From the NCBI GenBank assembly GCA_030593665.1, contig JAUVGS010000129.1, positions 1 through 6,349 of the forward strand: DNA of 6,349 bases, written 5' to 3'. Positions 3,858 to 6,349 of the stretch are shown here, one piece after another (position 1 is the stretch's first letter; the number at the start of each line of letters is the position of its first letter). This DNA comes from Chitinivibrionales bacterium. GTDB lineage: Bacteria > Fibrobacterota > Chitinivibrionia > Chitinivibrionales > JANQEN01. The notes beneath the pieces were generated by a model. The model saw nothing but the letters and a program-made list of their open reading frames with translations. It made no database searches and had not been told where the DNA came from. The position numbers and the translations under genes are program-made.

Positions 3858-6349
3858 ATGAAATATTCAAATCTAATTTGCCGGATAATTTTGTTTTTTC
3901 CGTTCTGTATCCTCGTGCTGTTCTCATGTGTAAAAAAAGAGTCTTTCAATGTAAAAACAGGCACTGTTTCCGGGACCGTAGAGGTACTTCGCGGTGATAC
4001 AAGGAGTCCTGCACAGAAGGGTGCAAAAGTAGGGTCCGGAGATATTTTTATTACGGGAACAGGTGCATCGGTTACTATTCACATTCTGCAGAAGCGCGTG
4101 GTATATCTGAACGAAAATAGTAAAGCTAAAATTGAATATGTGTGGGAAGAGGCTGATTCTGCTTTGAGTGTAACAGTAAGCCTGGCAAATGGTGAAGTAT
4201 TCTCGGAATATCTGCAGGCGGGAGGTTTTTCCAGTGCCTATGCTTTATCAACGCCATTTGCTTCAATTATTGGGAAAGAATCTTCCTTTGATGTTGAATT
4301 CCATGGTGATGGAAAAGTCACGAATGTAAAAACATTTGATGGCCGGGCTGATGTGTATCCTGTACACGGGGAGCATGTAACGGTTCCGGAGTGTAATAAA
4401 ATATTAGTAACCGATGATGGCAGGGTAAGCAGCCTTGTTTCAATAATGGAAGAGGATATTGAGGATTTATCGGTATGGGTCGATAAGGGGCGGGTTGCAT
4501 CACTCGTTGCGGCTTCGGGATGTTCGGGTGAACCAAAAGAAGATCTGCCGCCGGTATGGGAAGGTGAACCGAAGAAGAGTTGTAAACCGGGAGTTGCCCT
4601 GACAGACAAACTTATTGCAAAAGATCCGGAAGGCAAAGCGGTTCGCTATTTTCTTGTCAAAGGACCGCAGGGGATGACACTTTCAGAAACTGACGGTGTT
4701 TTGAAATATAAAACGAAGAATCCGGGTACTTATGAGATAGAGGTCAGTGCTGAAGACGAGTCGGGGAATGCCACACCGTTACACTATTTTATCACGGTGG
4801 TTGGTCGGTTGAATGCGGTTGTTCGGATACCGGGAACGGTGAAAGCGGGAGAGGAACTCAGCATCAATGCGTCCCGGTCTGTCAATGTCCAGGGAAAAAA
4901 GGAAGGATTGGAATATCGGTTTGATGTCAATGGTGATGGCAGATGGGACTATCCAAAATCGGAGGCGTTCGGGAAAGAGGCTGTCATTTCTCATACGTAT
5001 AAAAAACAGGGTACCTATACTGTAAAGATGCAGGTGAAGGATCAGGATGGAAAGACTGCTTCAGCATCACGTCGTATAGAGGTGACTGTGCCGCCTCTGA
5101 TAAAGATAGTAACCAAACCGGAATATGGTTTAGTCGGGACTGAATATACCCTGTGGGTGAAGGGAAAATATCCTGCGAAAAAGTTTGTCGTTCGATGGGA
5201 CCTCAACGGGGATGGCCGGTGGGATTATCCAAGTGACGCATCTTTTACCGATAAGATTGAAATTCGACATCTGTGGGATAAACCCGGCTCTTATTCAGTG
5301 ATCGTTGAAGCTGAGGATGCTGATAAAAATCGTGTTACTGCGAAGAAGCTGGTATCAGTATATCAGGGTATAATAATTGAAGCACTGAAAGGACCTGATA
5401 CGGTAAATATTAACGAAAAGGTTTCCATTACCTGTGTTGCAAAGGATCCAAAATTTAAAATAATTGAATATGCATGGGATTATGCCGGGGTGGGTATGTT
5501 TAATAAAAAAACAAAGCAGCCGACAGTCATCTGTTCTTATAAAAAGGCCGGCATATATACCTTTGTCTGCAGTATAACTAATGAAAAGGGAATGAGTTCT
5601 TCAGCATCAAAGGATATTGTGGTCCTTAATTTTGCTACGACTATCGATGCCGGTGGCCCCTATAAGACATTTGTGAATAAACAGTTTACCGTAAAAGGCC
5701 TGGCAAAAGATGTGGATAACAAAATAATTTCGTATATGTGGGATCTGGATAATGATAAAAAGTATGAGGTTACCTCGGACAAAACATCCGTGGCTGACCA
5801 TATTTATAAACGCCAGGGAACGTATGTTGTTCGTTTTGCTGCGAAACTGGATGATGGTTCCGTCCACGAAGACACTGCGGTGGTAAACGTGGAGAACCAT
5901 AAACCGAAGGCGTTTGCCGGTGATGATATTGTTTCCCGGAAGAAGAAAAGGGTTGCATTAAACGGTGTGGGCAAAGATCCGGATAATAATATTTCAAAAT
6001 ATGAATGGGACTTTGATGGTGATGGCACATTCGACTGGAATGCAAAGGATACCGGATATATCGAACATGAGTTTCTTGAATACTCGGCGTCGGTGTTGAA
6101 GGTGACTGATGCTGAAGGTGCACAAGCGTTTGATACGGTTCGAATTATCATTTGTCCAAAAGGGATGAAAACTATAGATGAAGATATGAAATATTGTATT
6201 GATAAATACGAATACCCGAACAGGAAAAATGAAATGACTGTAAGCAACGTTACCTATAATCAGGCTGCCGCAAAATGCAAAAAGGCGGGGAAACGGTTGT
6301 GTACCTATAAGGAGATGGTTAAAGCCTGTCAAGGTGGTAAAACCAAATA
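3858..6349 (+). CDS. FecR / Ig-like / PKD-repeat lipoprotein with FGE-like (SUMF1) domain, C-terminus outside window
   Basis: The frame is open for 830 codons and runs off the right edge. A lipoprotein signal ends in lipobox LFSC (Cys24), with Val at +2. A FecR-type domain spans about 36-168 (TVSGTVEVLRGD, VGSGDIFITG, VYLNENSKAKIEY, then STPFASIIGKESSFDVEF). FecR proper is a sigma-factor regulator, but here the domain is outside the cytoplasm and no sigma-factor gene is adjacent, so a structural role is likelier. An Ig/cadherin-like domain (about 231-314, DPEGKAVRYFLVKGPQGM) follows. Five PKD or PKD-like modules come next (about 318-765), several with Ca-binding-like loops such as DVNGDGRWD. 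From about 766 a SUMF1/FGE-like domain begins (CIDKYEYPN, then GKRLCTYKEMVKAC). In true FGE the catalytic cysteines lie far downstream, so activity cannot be judged; many such lipoprotein domains are non-catalytic. Read divergently from the CsgG-like/PEGA operon. Confidence 0.88.
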   Translation, partial: MKYSNLICRIILFFPFCILVLFSCVKKESFNVKTGTVSGTVEVLRGDTRSPAQKGAKVGSGDIFITGTGASVTIHILQKRVVYLNENSKAKIEYVWEEADSALSVTVSLANGEVFSEYLQAGGFSSAYALSTPFASIIGKESSFDVEFHGDGKVTNVKTFDGRADVYPVHGEHVTVPECNKILVTDDGRVSSLVSIMEEDIEDLSVWVDKGRVASLVAASGCSGEPKEDLPPVWEGEPKKSCKPGVALTDKLIAKDPEGKAVRYFLVKGPQGMTLSETDGVLKYKTKNPGTYEIEVSAEDESGNATPLHYFITVVGRLNAVVRIPGTVKAGEELSINASRSVNVQGKKEGLEYRFDVNGDGRWDYPKSEAFGKEAVISHTYKKQGTYTVKMQVKDQDGKTASASRRIEVTVPPLIKIVTKPEYGLVGTEYTLWVKGKYPAKKFVVRWDLNGDGRWDYPSDASFTDKIEIRHLWDKPGSYSVIVEAEDADKNRVTAKKLVSVYQGIIIEALKGPDTVNINEKVSITCVAKDPKFKIIEYAWDYAGVGMFNKKTKQPTVICSYKKAGIYTFVCSITNEKGMSSSASKDIVVLNFATTIDAGGPYKTFVNKQFTVKGLAKDVDNKIISYMWDLDNDKKYEVTSDKTSVADHIYKRQGTYVVRFAAKLDDGSVHEDTAVVNVENHKPKAFAGDDIVSRKKKRVALNGVGKDPDNNISKYEWDFDGDGTFDWNAKDTGYIEHEFLEYSASVLKVTDAEGAQAFDTVRIIICPKGMKTIDEDMKYCIDKYEYPNRKNEMTVSNVTYNQAAAKCKKAGKRLCTYKEMVKACQGGKTK
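4809..6152 (+). repeat. Array of five PKD or PKD-like modules
   Basis: Modules begin near residues 318, 413, 504, 594 and 681 of the lipoprotein. Typical PKD strands are seen: a (Y/W)-x-(F/W)-D loop and an 'H-x-Y/W-x-x-x-G-x-Y-x-V' strand (HTYKKQGTYTV, HLWDKPGSYSV, SYKKAGIYTF, HIYKRQGTYVV). Modules 1, 2 and 5 keep an acidic D-x-(N/D)-G-D-G-x-(W/F)-D loop, module 4 keeps a reduced form (DLDNDKKYE), and module 3 has lost it (DYAGVGMFN). PKD modules are usually extended extracellular spacers or interaction domains. Confidence 0.8.
6153..6349 (+). other. Start of an FGE-sulfatase/SUMF1-like domain, cut by window edge
   Basis: The last 65 visible residues of the lipoprotein match the opening of this fold: a Cys-Pro-x-Gly-Met segment, CIDKYEYPN, a 'V-T-Y-x-x-A-x-x-x-C' helix, then GKRLC and a 'K-x-x-K-A-C' helix. 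Five cysteines (766, 780, 807, 815, 824) suggest disulfides outside the cytoplasm. Only the first quarter or so of a usual domain is visible. Confidence 0.75.

Noticed and set aside
3858..4400. FecR-type domain as evidence of an iron-uptake sigma-factor signalling system
   Set aside because: There is no sigma-factor or TonB-dependent receptor gene nearby. The domain follows a lipobox and so lies outside the cytoplasm, unlike the cytoplasmic part of true FecR. It is treated as a structural domain.
4238..4636. Minus-strand open frames (132 and 72 codons) under the FecR/Ig-like region
   Set aside because: The plus strand encodes a continuous lipoprotein with recognisable domains here. The antisense translations are low-complexity and lack plausible ribosome sites or homology.
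5607..6332. Four overlapping minus-strand open frames under the PKD and FGE-like region
   Set aside because: They overlap each other in different frames and are antisense to clear PKD/FGE-like coding. This is chance absence of reverse stops in a constrained coding frame.
6153..6349. Calling an active formylglycine-generating enzyme or sulfatase-maturation function
   Set aside because: Only the opening of the domain is visible. The catalytic cysteines would be beyond the edge and no sulfatase gene is present in the window.

Overview
The window holds three protein-coding genes, all for exported or membrane-attached envelope proteins, arranged around one divergent promoter region. Two genes run leftward on the minus strand: an intact CsgG-like/PEGA-repeat membrane protein (3475 to 2111), then, 40 bases further on, a fibronectin type III (FN3) repeat lipoprotein that starts at 2070 and runs off the left edge. 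One gene runs rightward from 3858 and off the right edge. It encodes a lipoprotein with a FecR-type domain, an Ig-like domain, about five PKD modules and the start of a formylglycine-generating-enzyme-like (SUMF1/FGE-sulfatase) domain. There is no rRNA, tRNA, CRISPR array, insertion sequence or phage gene in the window.

The organism looks like a Gram-negative bacterium. There are two clear lipoboxes, an 'NPFDP' motif shortly after the lipidated cysteine, a CsgG-like domain with a 'GFQ-SG-C....C' signature joined to PEGA repeats, and a PKD/FGE-like lipoprotein. From general knowledge, this mix is typical of Fibrobacterota (Chitinivibrionia/Chitinispirillaceae-like) and some neighbouring candidate phyla. 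No phylogenetic marker gene is present, so the placement is a low-to-moderate-confidence inference. Base composition looks moderately AT-rich in the genes and clearly AT-rich in the 382-base intergenic region.

The intergenic region (3476-3857) is the most informative non-coding part. The same 11-base word, ACAGTACACTT, occurs once on each strand in mirrored orientation, about 190 bases apart. Each copy contains a TACACT hexamer exactly 17 bases downstream of a -35-like hexamer (TTGTAA on minus, TTGAAA on plus). This reads as a pair of matched divergent promoters. The rightward transcript would carry a roughly 130-base leader that begins with a perfect 12-base inverted repeat. A second rightward promoter with a perfect TATAAT lies closer to the gene.

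No catalytic pathway can be read from these genes. The two lipoproteins carry adhesion- or scaffold-type modules (FN3, Ig, PKD). The middle gene carries a CsgG/TolB-N-like fold plus PEGA repeats, families linked to envelope assembly and peptidoglycan or surface association. A reasonable inference is a co-regulated surface-protein locus. Its biological role cannot be determined from the sequence alone.
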